Assembly (NCBI RefSeq): GCF_003501885.1
Contig: NZ_QWFA01000109.1
Span: 1-40,865, forward strand
DNA length: 40,865 nt
Direction: 5' to 3'
Origin: Streptomyces globisporus
GTDB taxonomy: Bacteria > Actinomycetota > Actinomycetes > Streptomycetales > Streptomycetaceae
Part shown: in pieces, positions 15,183-23,054 of the stretch
Layout: every line of letters starts with the position of its first letter
Numbering within the stretch: position 1 is the first letter of the stretch
The notes under the pieces: model-generated
Seen by the model: the letters and a program-made list of their open reading frames with translations, nothing else
Database searches by the model: none
Told to the model about the DNA's origin: nothing
Program-made: the position numbers and the translations under genes

Positions 15183-16352
15183 GTGGACTTCACCTTCACC
15201 GAGGAACAGCAGGCGGCCGTCGAGGCGGCCAGGGCCGTCTTCTCGGATGTCGCACCCGACCGCGCACCCAGCCCCGCCCTGACTCCGGGCGCCGTGGCGG
15301 AGGACATCGACCGGCAGCTGTGGCACGAGCTGGCGCGCACGGATCTGCTCGGGCTCACGCTGTCGCCGGACCACGGGGGCGGGGGTCTGGACCCGATCGC
15401 GCTCTGCCTGGTCCTGCGGGAGTCGGCCAAGGTGCTGGCCAGAGTCCCGTTACTGGAGAGCTGTGCGGTGGCAATGGCCATCCAGCGGTACGGCGCTCGC
15501 ACCTTCGCCGCGGAGCTGCTGCCCCGGGCCGGCCGGGGCGAACTGATCCTGACCGTCGGCGCCAACGGCCGCAGCGGCCACGATCCGGCCGAACTCGCCG
15601 TCTCCGCACGGCCGTACGGGGTGGGCGACGGGGAGACCGACGAATCGCCCGGGGGCTCCGGCTGGGTGCTCGACGGGGTCCAGTCCGCGGTTCCGTGGGC
15701 CCAGGCGGCCGACTGGATCGCCGTCCCCGCACACACCGCCGGGGGCCGACCGGTCCTCGCCCTCGTGCCCCGTACCCGCGACGGCGTCACCTTGGCGGAC
15801 CAGGTCTCCACCAGCGGTGAACGCCTGGCCGAGGTCCGGCTCGACGCCGTGCGCGTGGAAGCGCGCGAGCTGATCGACGCGGCCGGCTGCTGGGACTGGC
15901 TGCGGTCCCTGCTGACCACGGGGACGTGTGCGCTGGCGCTCGGGCTGGGCGAGCGGGTGCTCGCGATGACGGCCGAATACACCGGTAAGCGCGAGCAGTT
16001 CGGGTTTCCGGTCGCGACGTTCCAGGCGGTGGCGGTCCAGGCCGCCGACCGGTACATCGATCTACGGGCGATGGAGGCGACCCTTTGGCAGGCCGCCTGG
16101 CGGATCTCCACCGACGCCGGGGGTCCGCTCCCGACGGCGGGAGATGTCGCCGTGGCGAAGATCTGGGCCTCCGACGGTGTGCGCCGTGTCGTGCAGACCG
16201 CCCAGCATCTGCACGGCGGCTTCGGCGCGGACACCGACTACCCGCTGCACCGCTACCACGCGTGGGCGAAGCAGATCGAGCTCTCGCTCGGCCCGGCAGC
16301 GGCTCACGAGGAGGCGCTGGGAGACCTGCTGGCCGCCCGCCCGCTCGGCTGA
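15183..16352 (+). CDS. Acyl-CoA dehydrogenase, steroid/FadE-like
   Basis: 389 residues from a GTG at 15183, preceded by GAGAGG. The fold regions of the family are present: an N-terminal helical domain (FTFTEEQQAAVEAARAVF), a middle beta domain, and a C-terminal helical domain with GKREQFGFPVATFQAVA and QTAQHLHGGFGADTDYPLH. It would use FAD to introduce an alpha,beta double bond into an acyl-CoA. The low conservation of the middle domain resembles FadE proteins of steroid side-chain degradation, which often act as heteromers; no partner ACAD is adjacent. It follows paaE by 99 bp but has its own KstR-type operator, so it is probably a separate transcription unit. Confidence 0.82.
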   Translation: MDFTFTEEQQAAVEAARAVFSDVAPDRAPSPALTPGAVAEDIDRQLWHELARTDLLGLTLSPDHGGGGLDPIALCLVLRESAKVLARVPLLESCAVAMAIQRYGARTFAAELLPRAGRGELILTVGANGRSGHDPAELAVSARPYGVGDGETDESPGGSGWVLDGVQSAVPWAQAADWIAVPAHTAGGRPVLALVPRTRDGVTLADQVSTSGERLAEVRLDAVRVEARELIDAAGCWDWLRSLLTTGTCALALGLGERVLAMTAEYTGKREQFGFPVATFQAVAVQAADRYIDLRAMEATLWQAAWRISTDAGGPLPTAGDVAVAKIWASDGVRRVVQTAQHLHGGFGADTDYPLHRYHAWAKQIELSLGPAAAHEEALGDLLAARPLG

Positions 16353-16377
16353 CACCGACCGGGCGGACCGGACGGGC

Positions 16378-16722
16378 TCAGAGGACGAAGGCGGGCGTCC
16401 CGTTGTCCGTGACCATCGGACGACCCGCGCCGTCCCAGGCCTGCATGCCGCCGTCGATGTTCACCGCGTCGATGCCCTGCTGGACCAGGTACTGGGTGAC
16501 CTGGGCCGACCGGCCGCCCACCCGGCACATCACATGCACGCGCCGACCGTCCTCGGCCGCCTCGGTCAGCTCGCCGAACCGGCCCACGAAGTCGCTCATC
16601 GGAATGTGCAGCGCACCCTCGACGTGACCGGCCGCCCACTCGTCGTTCTCACGGACGTCCAGGACGAAGCCGTCCGACGGCACCGCCGCGGCGTCCACCG
16701 AGGGCAGCGGGGCGAAATTCAT
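16378..16722 (-). CDS. Single-domain rhodanese-like sulfurtransferase
   Basis: 114 residues, one rhodanese domain. The catalytic loop CRVGGRS has the persulfide cysteine C66, and the domain landmarks VLDVRENDEW and GHVEGALHIPMSDF are present. It acts in cytoplasmic sulfur transfer or detoxification; the acceptor is unknown. ATG 16722 follows GAGAAGG. It converges on the acyl-CoA dehydrogenase. Upstream are two direct copies of CGGAAGAGTC. Confidence 0.9.
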   Translation of the reverse strand: MNFAPLPSVDAAAVPSDGFVLDVRENDEWAAGHVEGALHIPMSDFVGRFGELTEAAEDGRRVHVMCRVGGRSAQVTQYLVQQGIDAVNIDGGMQAWDGAGRPMVTDNGTPAFVL

Positions 16723-16748
16723 GGGTCATGCCTTCTCTCGTACATACG

Positions 16749-16777
16749 CGGAAGAGTCGTCCACTCACGGAAGAGTC
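16749..16777. repeat. Direct repeat CGGAAGAGTC x2 upstream of the rhodanese gene
   Basis: Two identical 10-mers at 16749-16758 and 16768-16777, 19 bp apart start to start, close to two helical turns. They could be an activator site for the rhodanese gene. Confidence 0.5.
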
Positions 16778-16824
16778 ACCCGGAACGCTACTGCACCCCG
16801 CCCGCCGAACCCTGCCCACTGCGC

Positions 16825-17736
16825 CTACCGCGTCATCTCCGCGAGCTCGGCCTCGCGCCGGGACACCTCGCCCAGCAGCTGCTCCGCGATGTCCTCCAGC
16901 AGCTGGTCCGGGTCGTCCGGGGCCATCCGCAGCATCGAGCCGATCGCGCCGTCCTCCAGCTCCTTGGCGAGCACCGTCAGCAGCTCCTTGCGCCGGCTGA
17001 GCCACTCCAGCCGGGCGTAGAGCTCCTCGCTCTCGCTCAGCGGGGCCGGCGGCTGCACCGGGCCGGCCTCCCACTCCGCCACGAGCTCCTTGAGCAGCTC
17101 GACGTCGCCGCGGCCGTAGGCGGCGTTCACCCGGGCGATGAACTCGTCCCGGCGCTGCCGCTCCACCTCGTCCTGGGCGAGGTCCGGGTGCGCCTTGCGG
17201 GCCAGCTCCCGGTAGAGCCTGCGGGCCTCCTCGCTCGGCCTGACCCGCTTCGGCGGCCGGACCGGCTGCTCGGTGAGCATGGCCGCGGCCTCGGGGGAGA
17301 GACCGTCGGTGTCCATCCAGTCGTGGAACAGCTCGTCGACCCCGGGCATGGGCATGACGACCGCCCGCGCCTCGCGCGCCTTGCGCTCGTCCTCCGGATC
17401 CCCGGTCTTCGCCGCCCGCGCCTCCGCGATGAGCGCGTCCAGCTCGTCGAGACGCGTGTACATCGGGCCGAGCTTCTGGTGGTGCAGCCGGGAGAAGTTC
17501 TCGACCTCCACCCGGAAGGTCTCCACCGCGATCTCGAACTCGATCAAGGCCTGCTCGGCGACGTGCACCGCCCGGGCCAGCCGGGCCTCGGGGCGCGAGT
17601 CGGCGTCCTGGGGACCGGAAGCGTCCCCGGCCTCGTCCTGCTGGACGTCCTGGACGTCGTCGTTGCCCTGCGGGACGTTGTCCTGCCGGTCTTCATCGTT
17701 CCGGGTGGTCGGCACCCCGGCGGCTTCGTGGGTCAC
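16825..17736 (-). CDS. J-domain protein with long coiled-coil N-terminal region
   Basis: 303 residues from GTG 17736. The N-terminus is acidic and Gln/Asp-rich, then a helical, probably coiled-coil stretch (about 55-125). A J domain lies at about 170-208: RRLYRELARKAHPDLAQDE with the HPD triad at 183-185 and RRDEFIARVNAAYGRGD. A C-terminal helical tail follows. HPD is the residue set that stimulates DnaK ATPase, so it is likely a specialised DnaK co-chaperone; the Gly/Phe and zinc regions of DnaJ are absent. It is 93 bp downstream of the DUF2252 gene on the same strand. Confidence 0.75.
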   Translation of the reverse strand: MTHEAAGVPTTRNDEDRQDNVPQGNDDVQDVQQDEAGDASGPQDADSRPEARLARAVHVAEQALIEFEIAVETFRVEVENFSRLHHQKLGPMYTRLDELDALIAEARAAKTGDPEDERKAREARAVVMPMPGVDELFHDWMDTDGLSPEAAAMLTEQPVRPPKRVRPSEEARRLYRELARKAHPDLAQDEVERQRRDEFIARVNAAYGRGDVELLKELVAEWEAGPVQPPAPLSESEELYARLEWLSRRKELLTVLAKELEDGAIGSMLRMAPDDPDQLLEDIAEQLLGEVSRREAELAEMTR

Positions 17737-17829
17737 CCGTCCAGCGTATGGCCCCAGCCCGGCGGCACGGCACACGCGGTGGGCCCGGACCGGACCCACC
17801 GCTTCACGCGCACGCCGGGAACGGAGCGG

Positions 17830-19263
17830 TCACACACCGAACTCGGCGGCCAGCCTGCCCGCCTTGATGCCCCGCAGCAGCTCGGCGTGGTCCGCTTCCG
17901 TACGGTCGGCGTACGTCACCGCGAAGGCGGCCACCGCCTCGTCGAGCTCGTCGTTCTTGCCGCAGTAGCCCGCGAGCAGGCGGGGGTCGGCGCTGTGGGC
18001 GTGCGCCCGGGCAAGCAGTGCGCCGGTCATCCGCCCGTAGTCGTCGACCTGATCGGCGGCGAGCGCGGCGGGGTCCACGCTGCCCTTGCGGTTCCGGAAC
18101 TGCCGGACCTGGAACTGCCGGCCGTCGACGTCCGCCCAGCCGAGCAGGATGTCGCTGACGACCTGCATCCGCTTCTGTCCGAGCACCACCCGGCGGCCCT
18201 CGTGCGCCACCTCCGGTACGTCGAAACCGACCGCGGGCAGATAGGGGGCGAGCACCGAGGGGCGCGCCTCCTTCACCTGGAGGACCAGCGGCTCTCCCCG
18301 GTGGTCGAGCAGCAGTACCACGTACGACCGGGTCCCCACGCTGCCGGTGCCGACCACCCGGAACGCCACATCGTGGATCGTGTACCGGGCCAGCAGCGGC
18401 AACCGGTCCTCGGAGACGGTGGAGAGATAGCCGCCGAGACCGGCGGCCACGACCGCGGCCTCGGCGTCCGGCACCCGGCGCAGCACGGGCCGGGCGTCGA
18501 CGAAGCGCCGGCCGCCGTCGGGGCACTCCTCCGTCGAGCGGGCGGCGAAACGGGCGCTGGTGTTGTTGCGGGCCTTCTCCGAGACCCGTTCCAGGGTGCC
18601 GACCAGGTCGCGCGCGTCCGTGTGCGAGACCAGCTCCTCGTCCGCGATCGCGTTCCAGGCGTCGAGGGCGGGCAGCCGGGCCAGCAGCCGCATCGTGCGG
18701 CGGTAGGCGCCGACGGCGTCGTACGCGCCCCGGCGGCAGGTGTCCTCGTCGGCCCCGGCGGCCCGGCCCGCGAGCACCAGGGAGGTGGCGAGACGCTTGA
18801 GGTCCCACTCCCACGGCCCGAAGACGGTCTCGTCGAAGTCGTTCAGATCGATGACCAGGCTGCCCCGGGCATCGCCGTAGAGGCCGAAGTTGGCCGCGTG
18901 CGCGTCGCCGCAGAGCTGGGCGCCCACGCCGGTGACCGGGCTGCCCATCAGGTCGTGGGCCATCAGTCCGGCCGCACCCCGCAGGAAGGCGAAGGGGGTG
19001 GCCGCCATCCGGCCCACCCGTATCGGCGTCAGACCCGGCACACGGCCCCGGTTCGACTCCTCGACGGCCCGCACCGCGTCCGGCCGTCCCTGCGGCAGGA
19101 CCAGCGAGGCGTGTGAGGACCGGGGCACCCTGTCACGGAGCGCCTTGCCCGCCGCCTTCGGTGAAGTCGCCGCCCCGCGCCGGGCGAACCCGGGCACGAC
19201 AGGAATCCGCGGATCCGGCTCCTCGGCACGCTGTTCAGGCATCGTCGTCCCGGTTACGCCCAT
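17830..19263 (-). CDS. DUF2252-family protein
   Basis: 477 residues. ATG 19263 is chosen because GGGGGAGG lies at good spacing; the next Met (19242) lacks one. The family's kinase-like core is visible: GDAHAAN at 119-125 and DLNDFDE at 139-145, which resemble the catalytic loop and metal-binding motif of aminoglycoside-phosphotransferase-like folds. The opening FLRGAAGLMAHDL is also typical. No substrate is known for the family. It precedes the J-domain gene on the same strand. Confidence 0.85.
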   Translation of the reverse strand: MGVTGTTMPEQRAEEPDPRIPVVPGFARRGAATSPKAAGKALRDRVPRSSHASLVLPQGRPDAVRAVEESNRGRVPGLTPIRVGRMAATPFAFLRGAAGLMAHDLMGSPVTGVGAQLCGDAHAANFGLYGDARGSLVIDLNDFDETVFGPWEWDLKRLATSLVLAGRAAGADEDTCRRGAYDAVGAYRRTMRLLARLPALDAWNAIADEELVSHTDARDLVGTLERVSEKARNNTSARFAARSTEECPDGGRRFVDARPVLRRVPDAEAAVVAAGLGGYLSTVSEDRLPLLARYTIHDVAFRVVGTGSVGTRSYVVLLLDHRGEPLVLQVKEARPSVLAPYLPAVGFDVPEVAHEGRRVVLGQKRMQVVSDILLGWADVDGRQFQVRQFRNRKGSVDPAALAADQVDDYGRMTGALLARAHAHSADPRLLAGYCGKNDELDEAVAAFAVTYADRTEADHAELLRGIKAGRLAAEFGV

Positions 19264-19381
19264 GGAGCGTCGCCTCCCCCACCCTCGTACACGCTCTCCG
19301 GCTGCCCGGCTGTCCCGCCCGGCCAGCAGCCCTGCCCAGCAGCGGCCGGGCACGACGGTACCGCCGATTCGGCGGCCTGTA

Positions 19382-19732
19382 TCAGCAGCCGCCGCCGGTC
19401 TCCGGCGCCAGATAGGTGTCCGCCCACTGCCCCAGCTCCTTGAGCGCGGGCTCCATGGCGGCACCGGCCTCGGTGAGCCGGTACGCGACGCGCAGCGGTG
19501 GCCCCTCGTCGACCTCGCGGATCACCAGACCCGCCGCACCGAGTTCGGTCAGCCGGTCCGAGAGCATGCGCTCACTGATCCCGGGAATCGCCCTGCGCAA
19601 CTCGGCGAAGTGCACCGGTCGCTGCATCAGCACCGAGACGATCGGGCCGGTCCAGCGCTTGCCGAACAACTCGAAGACCCGACTGATCCCCCCATCGACC
19701 CGCCGACAGGCCTCTTCGCTGTGATCCGCCAT
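19382..19732 (-). CDS. HxlR-family winged-helix regulator
   Basis: 116 residues with the HxlR pattern: an N-terminal cysteine (C9), the HTH region FGKRWTGPIVSVLMQRPVHFAELRRAIPGISERMLSDRLTELGAAGLV and the wing VAYRLTEAG. HxlR proteins often sense oxidants or electrophiles through the N-terminal Cys. It diverges from an FMN oxidoreductase gene, the usual arrangement for such regulators. GGAGG is only about one base from the ATG, an unusually short spacing, yet no other in-frame start keeps C9. Confidence 0.88.
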   Translation of the reverse strand: MADHSEEACRRVDGGISRVFELFGKRWTGPIVSVLMQRPVHFAELRRAIPGISERMLSDRLTELGAAGLVIREVDEGPPLRVAYRLTEAGAAMEPALKELGQWADTYLAPETGGGC

Positions 19733-19757
19733 ACCTCCAGCCTACTGCGCCGATGTC

Positions 19758-19815
19758 GGTAGCTTACTAAAAATAAGTAGCTATGCTATTAGTAGTTACG
19801 TACGTAATGGCTACC
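19758..19815. promoter_or_regulatory. AT-rich HxlR/azoreductase divergent operator region
   Basis: An AT-rich island in GC-rich DNA. It contains the perfect 12-bp palindrome TTACGTACGTAA (19796-19807), the inverted repeat TAGC-TAT-GCTA, and several TAGTAG/TACT elements. Such sequences between hxlR and its target gene are typical regulator binding sites. Confidence 0.65.
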
Positions 19816-19880
19816 TCCGGTCGCCCGTGAGGTCTCGTCGGCCCACCCGCACTCCCCTTCCCCTCTCTGTGGAGATCCCC

Positions 19881-20492
19881 ATGACCACGCTTCTGCACCT
19901 CGACTCCGCCGTCTTCCCCCAGGGCTCCGCCTCCCGCGACGTCACTGCGGCGTTCGTCGAGGCCTGGCGCGAGCAGCACCCGGACGGCACCGTCGTCCAC
20001 CGCGACCTCGCCGCCGATCCGCTGCCCCACCTGGACGCCGGCGCCACCGCCGCGGGCGCCGACGACCCGCTGCGCCGCGAGCTGGCCGACGAACTGGCCG
20101 CGGCGGACGCCGTCCTGATCGGCGCCCCGATGTACAACTTCACGATCCCGTCCACCCTCAAGGCATGGCTGGACCAGGTGATCATCGTCGGGCACAACGC
20201 GGGCCCCGACTCCCCCGTCGCCGGGACCCCGGTGACCGTCGTCGCCAGCCGCGGCGGTTCCTACGCTCCGGGCACCCCGCGCGAGGGCTTCGAATTTGTC
20301 CAGAATTACTTGGAGAAGGTGTTCGCGGGCATGTTCTCCGCCGAGGTGGACTTCATCGTTCCGGAGCTGACCCTCGCCCACTCACAGCCGTCGATGGCCG
20401 AGCTGATCCCGCTCGCCGAGGCCTCCCGCGCCCAGGCGCTCGACGACGCCCGGGCGAAGGCGAAGGCCCTCGCCACCCGCCTCGCCGCCTGA
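19881..20492 (+). CDS. FMN-dependent NADH-azoreductase / NAD(P)H dehydrogenase
   Basis: 203 residues, flavodoxin-like fold. It starts MTTLLHLDSAVFPQGSASRDV, with the FMN phosphate-binding region, GAPMYNFTIPSTLKAWLDQ (about 94-112), and a second FMN-contacting loop VVASRGGSYAPG. These proteins reduce quinones, azo dyes and similar electrophiles by two electrons. Start ATG 19881 follows GGAGA. It is probably repressed or activated by the divergent HxlR regulator. A perfect terminator hairpin follows. Confidence 0.88.
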   Translation: MTTLLHLDSAVFPQGSASRDVTAAFVEAWREQHPDGTVVHRDLAADPLPHLDAGATAAGADDPLRRELADELAAADAVLIGAPMYNFTIPSTLKAWLDQVIIVGHNAGPDSPVAGTPVTVVASRGGSYAPGTPREGFEFVQNYLEKVFAGMFSAEVDFIVPELTLAHSQPSMAELIPLAEASRAQALDDARAKAKALATRLAA

Positions 20493-20513
20493 GAGAACCG
20501 CAGACCCCGAAGA

Positions 20514-20557
20514 GCGGCGGGGCCGCGGAGCTTCTACGAGCTCCGCGGCCCCGCCGC
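20514..20557 (+). terminator. Strong hairpin terminator after the azoreductase gene
   Basis: A perfect 19-bp stem (20514-20532 with 20539-20557) with a 6-base loop TCTACG. There is no U tract, as is usual for Streptomyces terminators; it may work in both directions. Confidence 0.85.
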
Positions 20558-20574
20558 ATCATGATCAATCGGAC

Positions 20575-20588
20575 GTTTCACGTGAAAC
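20575..20588. other. parS: parS chromosome partition site
   Basis: GTTTCACGTGAAAC is the perfect 14-bp streptomycete parS palindrome, the ParB binding site used in chromosome segregation during sporulation. It sits between a strong terminator and the end of the TetR gene, outside coding sequence. A half copy follows: CGTGAAACATGG occurs at 20581-20592 and again at 20595-20606. Confidence 0.93.
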
Positions 20589-20622
20589 ATGGAGCGTGAA
20601 ACATGGCACGTCCGCTCGCGGA

Positions 20623-21453
20623 TCAGGCAGCCCCTCCGGCCGCCGCGACCCCCGCGCCCGCAGGCTCCTCGTCACCCTCGTCGTCGGCCTGCCCGGCTCG
20701 CGCACCGCGAGGGGATCCACCGCCCCGCAGGCCCGCCCCGCCGGCCCTGGAGCCCGTGTCCGTCGCGGGATCGGAGCCGGCCCCCTTGGCCTCCGCGGCA
20801 ACCCTCGCCTCCTGCTCCTCCCGCTCCGCCTTCTCACGCGCCTGGGCCGCCAGATCGACCCGGCCCTCGGGCTTGATGTGGGCGATGACACCGGGGTGAG
20901 CGATCGACGGCAGGATGTGGCGCCACATCTCCGCGACCTGCTCGCGCAGATCGGCCCGCCCGGTGTCGGCCTCCGAGACCAGCTGGATACCGGTGAACGA
21001 GGCAACGATGATTTTGGCCGACACCATCGGGTCAATCTGCGGGAACACCTCGCCGCGCTCCTGCCCCAGCTCCAGCATCCGGGCCGTCGCGTCGATCCAG
21101 TCGCCCCACGGATGCGGTCCGCCGAGGAAGACGCCCTCGATGGAGAGCCTGGTGCCGGCCCGGGCCATCGCGTTGTGGCGCAGGGCGAAAGCGAACTGCT
21201 GGCCCCCGTCCACCAGGGACTGGAGCGGCGACCCCTCCTGCTCGAACTCGACCGTGGAGGTCTGCTCGTCCATGATCGCCTGCGCGATGGCCTCCTTGGA
21301 GGCGAAGTGGAAGTACAGGGCCCCCTTGGTGACCTTGGCGCGGCGGAGAATCTCCGAGATGGCGGCACGCTCGTAGCCGTAGTCGTCGAAGACGCTCGCC
21401 GCGGCATCCACGATCGACCGCCACGTCTGGACCGCGCGAGCCTGCTTCGCCAT
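20623..21453 (-). CDS. Gamma-butyrolactone-receptor-like TetR regulator
   Basis: 276 residues. The N-terminal HTH (AISEILRRAKVTKGALYFHFASKEAIAQAI, 31-60) and the body match the ArpA/ScbR/CprB group. The conserved ligand-pocket tryptophan is likely W119 in PHPWGDW. Typical members are about 215 residues; here a charged, then Gly/Ala-rich tail of about 70 residues extends the C-terminus. ATG 21453 follows CGGAGG. Receptors of this group bind gamma-butyrolactone-type signals or act as pseudo-receptors controlling antibiotic production and development. No AfsA-type synthase is nearby, so it is an orphan. Confidence 0.83.
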   Translation of the reverse strand: MAKQARAVQTWRSIVDAAASVFDDYGYERAAISEILRRAKVTKGALYFHFASKEAIAQAIMDEQTSTVEFEQEGSPLQSLVDGGQQFAFALRHNAMARAGTRLSIEGVFLGGPHPWGDWIDATARMLELGQERGEVFPQIDPMVSAKIIVASFTGIQLVSEADTGRADLREQVAEMWRHILPSIAHPGVIAHIKPEGRVDLAAQAREKAEREEQEARVAAEAKGAGSDPATDTGSRAGGAGLRGGGSPRGARAGQADDEGDEEPAGAGVAAAGGAA

Positions 21454-21713
21454 TTCCTGCCTCCGGGACGTTCTGTGCGCTCAGCCCTTCGCCGCCGAGC
21501 CGCCGTCGATCCAACCTCTGCGGCCAGCGTATGCAAGTGCGCCGTGGCACCGGCCATCGGTCTGTCCGGAAACCGTGCCCACACCCGGTGGATCACCGCC
21601 TCCGGACGGCCGCCGTTCCCTCTCCTCGGACCGCTCCCCGCGGCCTCTCCCGACCGCCTGTCCGTACCCCGCTGTCCGTACCCCGCCGGTCCGCCGAGAA
21701 CACGCAACAACGA
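21454..21713. other. 260-bp non-coding stretch
   Basis: Leader and promoter side of the TetR gene. No operator resembling an autoregulatory ARE sequence was recognised and no coding signal was found. Confidence 0.4.
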
Positions 21714-21751
21714 AGAACCCCCGCTTCGGATCTCTCCGAAGCGGGGGTTCT
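21714..21751 (-). terminator. Terminator of tRNA-Leu
   Basis: A perfect 17-bp stem (21714-21730 with 21735-21751) with a 4-base loop, 38 bp past the tRNA 3' end. On the minus strand it is followed by a T-rich run (TTCGTTGTTG). Confidence 0.85.
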
Positions 21752-21789
21752 CCCGATTCAACTTCAGCAGCTGCAAGCACCTGCCGTTG

Positions 21790-21872
21790 TGCGCGAGGGG
21801 GGATTTGAACCCCCACGTCCCGAAGGACACTGGCACCTGAAGCCAGCGCGTCTGCCGTTCCGCCACTCGCGC
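21790..21872 (-). tRNA. tRNA-Leu (anticodon CAG)
   Basis: 83 nt. Acceptor arms GCGCGAG and CTCGCGC pair fully; the anticodon stem CTGGC/GCCAG encloses the loop TTCAGGT with anticodon CAG (plus-strand 21837-21839). A class II long variable arm (TGTCC-TTCG-GGACG) and the T arm GGGGG-TTCAAAT-CCCCC are present. CCA is not encoded (CAA follows the discriminator A). A leucine tRNA beside fhaA is also found in mycobacteria. Confidence 0.95.
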
Positions 21873-22186
21873 ATGAGTGGTGTTTTCAGACTCTCACCCT
21901 GGGGGGTGAGCGCCTGGCGACAAACGGAAGATTAGCACGCTGGACAGGGTGGATTCACATCCGTTGTTTCGCCGGCTCCGGGAGGGGAAGCGGGAACCCC
22001 GAACCATCGCCCCCCACTCCTCCTGAGTGCGTCCCGGGTGCGGGACACTGTGAGGAGGCCACCTCTACGATCCGTGTGAGGGGTGACACTCATCCACAGC
22101 CCAGACAAGGGGAACCAGCCGATTTCCCGACGCGTGGATACGATCAGTAAGCAGTACAGGGACGATGACAACGGAGGAGGTGCCCC
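21873..22186 (+). promoter_or_regulatory. Upstream region of the fhaA cassette and of tRNA-Leu
   Basis: 314 bp without a gene. TACGAT at 22067-22072 and another in GGATACGATC near 22139 are plausible -10 elements for fhaA. TCATCCACA at 22090-22098 is a DnaA-box-like 9-mer. No riboswitch-like structure was recognised. Confidence 0.4.
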
Positions 22187-23044
22187 ATGGGGGTCATGAA
22201 GCGTTTCGAACAGCGCCTCGAGGGGCTGGTCAACGGCACCTTCGCCAAGGTCTTCAAGTCCGAGGTGCAGCCTGTCGAGATCGCCGGCGCCCTCCAGCGC
22301 GAGTGCGACAACAACGCGACGATCTGGAACCGCGAGCGGACCGTCGTCCCCAACGACTTCATCGTCGAGCTCTCCACCCCCGACTACGAGCGGCTCAGCC
22401 CGTACTCGGGGCAGCTGGGCGACGAGCTCTCCGGCCTGGTGCGCGACTACGCCAAGCAGCAGCGGTACACGTTCATGGGCCCGATCAAGGTCCACCTGGA
22501 GAAGGCCGACGACCTCGACACCGGGCTCTACCGGGTCCGCAGCCGCACACTGGCGTCGAGTACGTCACAGCAGGACCCGTCGGCGCACTCCCACCAGCCC
22601 CCGGCCGGCCGGCCCGGCGCCCCGCAGGCGCCCGGCGGCTACGGCTACCCCCCGAGCGCCGCTCCGCCGATGCCCGCAGCCCCGCCGCCCGGCGCCGGAC
22701 GGCCCTCGGCCCCCACGAGCGACCGGCGCCCGTCGGCGGCGCCCGGCCCCCTGCCGGACGCCCGGACACGACGCTGGATCGAGATCAACGGCACCCGCCA
22801 TCAGATTTCCCGCCCGACGTTGGTGATGGGACGATCCACCGACGCCGACGTGCGGATCGACGACCCCGGCGTATCCCGCCGGCACTGTGAGATCCGGACC
22901 GGAACGCCCTCGACGATCCAGGATCTCGGGTCCACCAACGGCATCGTGGTGGACGGGCAGCACACCACCCGCGCTACGCTCCGCGACGGCTCGCGGATCG
23001 TCGTGGGCAGCACCACCATCGTTTACCGGCAAGCCGAAGGGTGA
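22187..23044 (+). CDS. fhaA: FhaA: DUF3662 + FHA-domain protein
   Basis: 285 residues. An N-terminal DUF3662 domain (1 to about 115) is joined by a Pro/Gly/Ala linker to a C-terminal FHA domain (about 205-282) with the phosphothreonine-binding motif GRS...SRRH and STNG. It is the cytoplasmic partner of the PASTA kinase pathway and in mycobacteria binds the MviN/MurJ complex and cell-wall regulators. Start follows a very strong GGAGGAGG. It opens the cassette fhaA-fhaB-pstP-rodA-pbpA-pknB. Confidence 0.95.
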   Translation: MGVMKRFEQRLEGLVNGTFAKVFKSEVQPVEIAGALQRECDNNATIWNRERTVVPNDFIVELSTPDYERLSPYSGQLGDELSGLVRDYAKQQRYTFMGPIKVHLEKADDLDTGLYRVRSRTLASSTSQQDPSAHSHQPPAGRPGAPQAPGGYGYPPSAAPPMPAAPPPGAGRPSAPTSDRRPSAAPGPLPDARTRRWIEINGTRHQISRPTLVMGRSTDADVRIDDPGVSRRHCEIRTGTPSTIQDLGSTNGIVVDGQHTTRATLRDGSRIVVGSTTIVYRQAEG

Positions 23045-23054
23045 AGCGGGGGCA

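Noticed and set aside
16144..19116. A 990-codon open frame on the plus strand
   Set aside because: It is antisense to the rhodanese, J-domain and DUF2252 genes and contains no domain. Long shadow frames are expected in high-GC DNA.
21790..21872. tRNA-Leu as an attachment site of an integrated element
   Set aside because: No integrase, no repeated tRNA 3' end and no atypical base composition was seen nearby; the flanking genes are conserved core genes.
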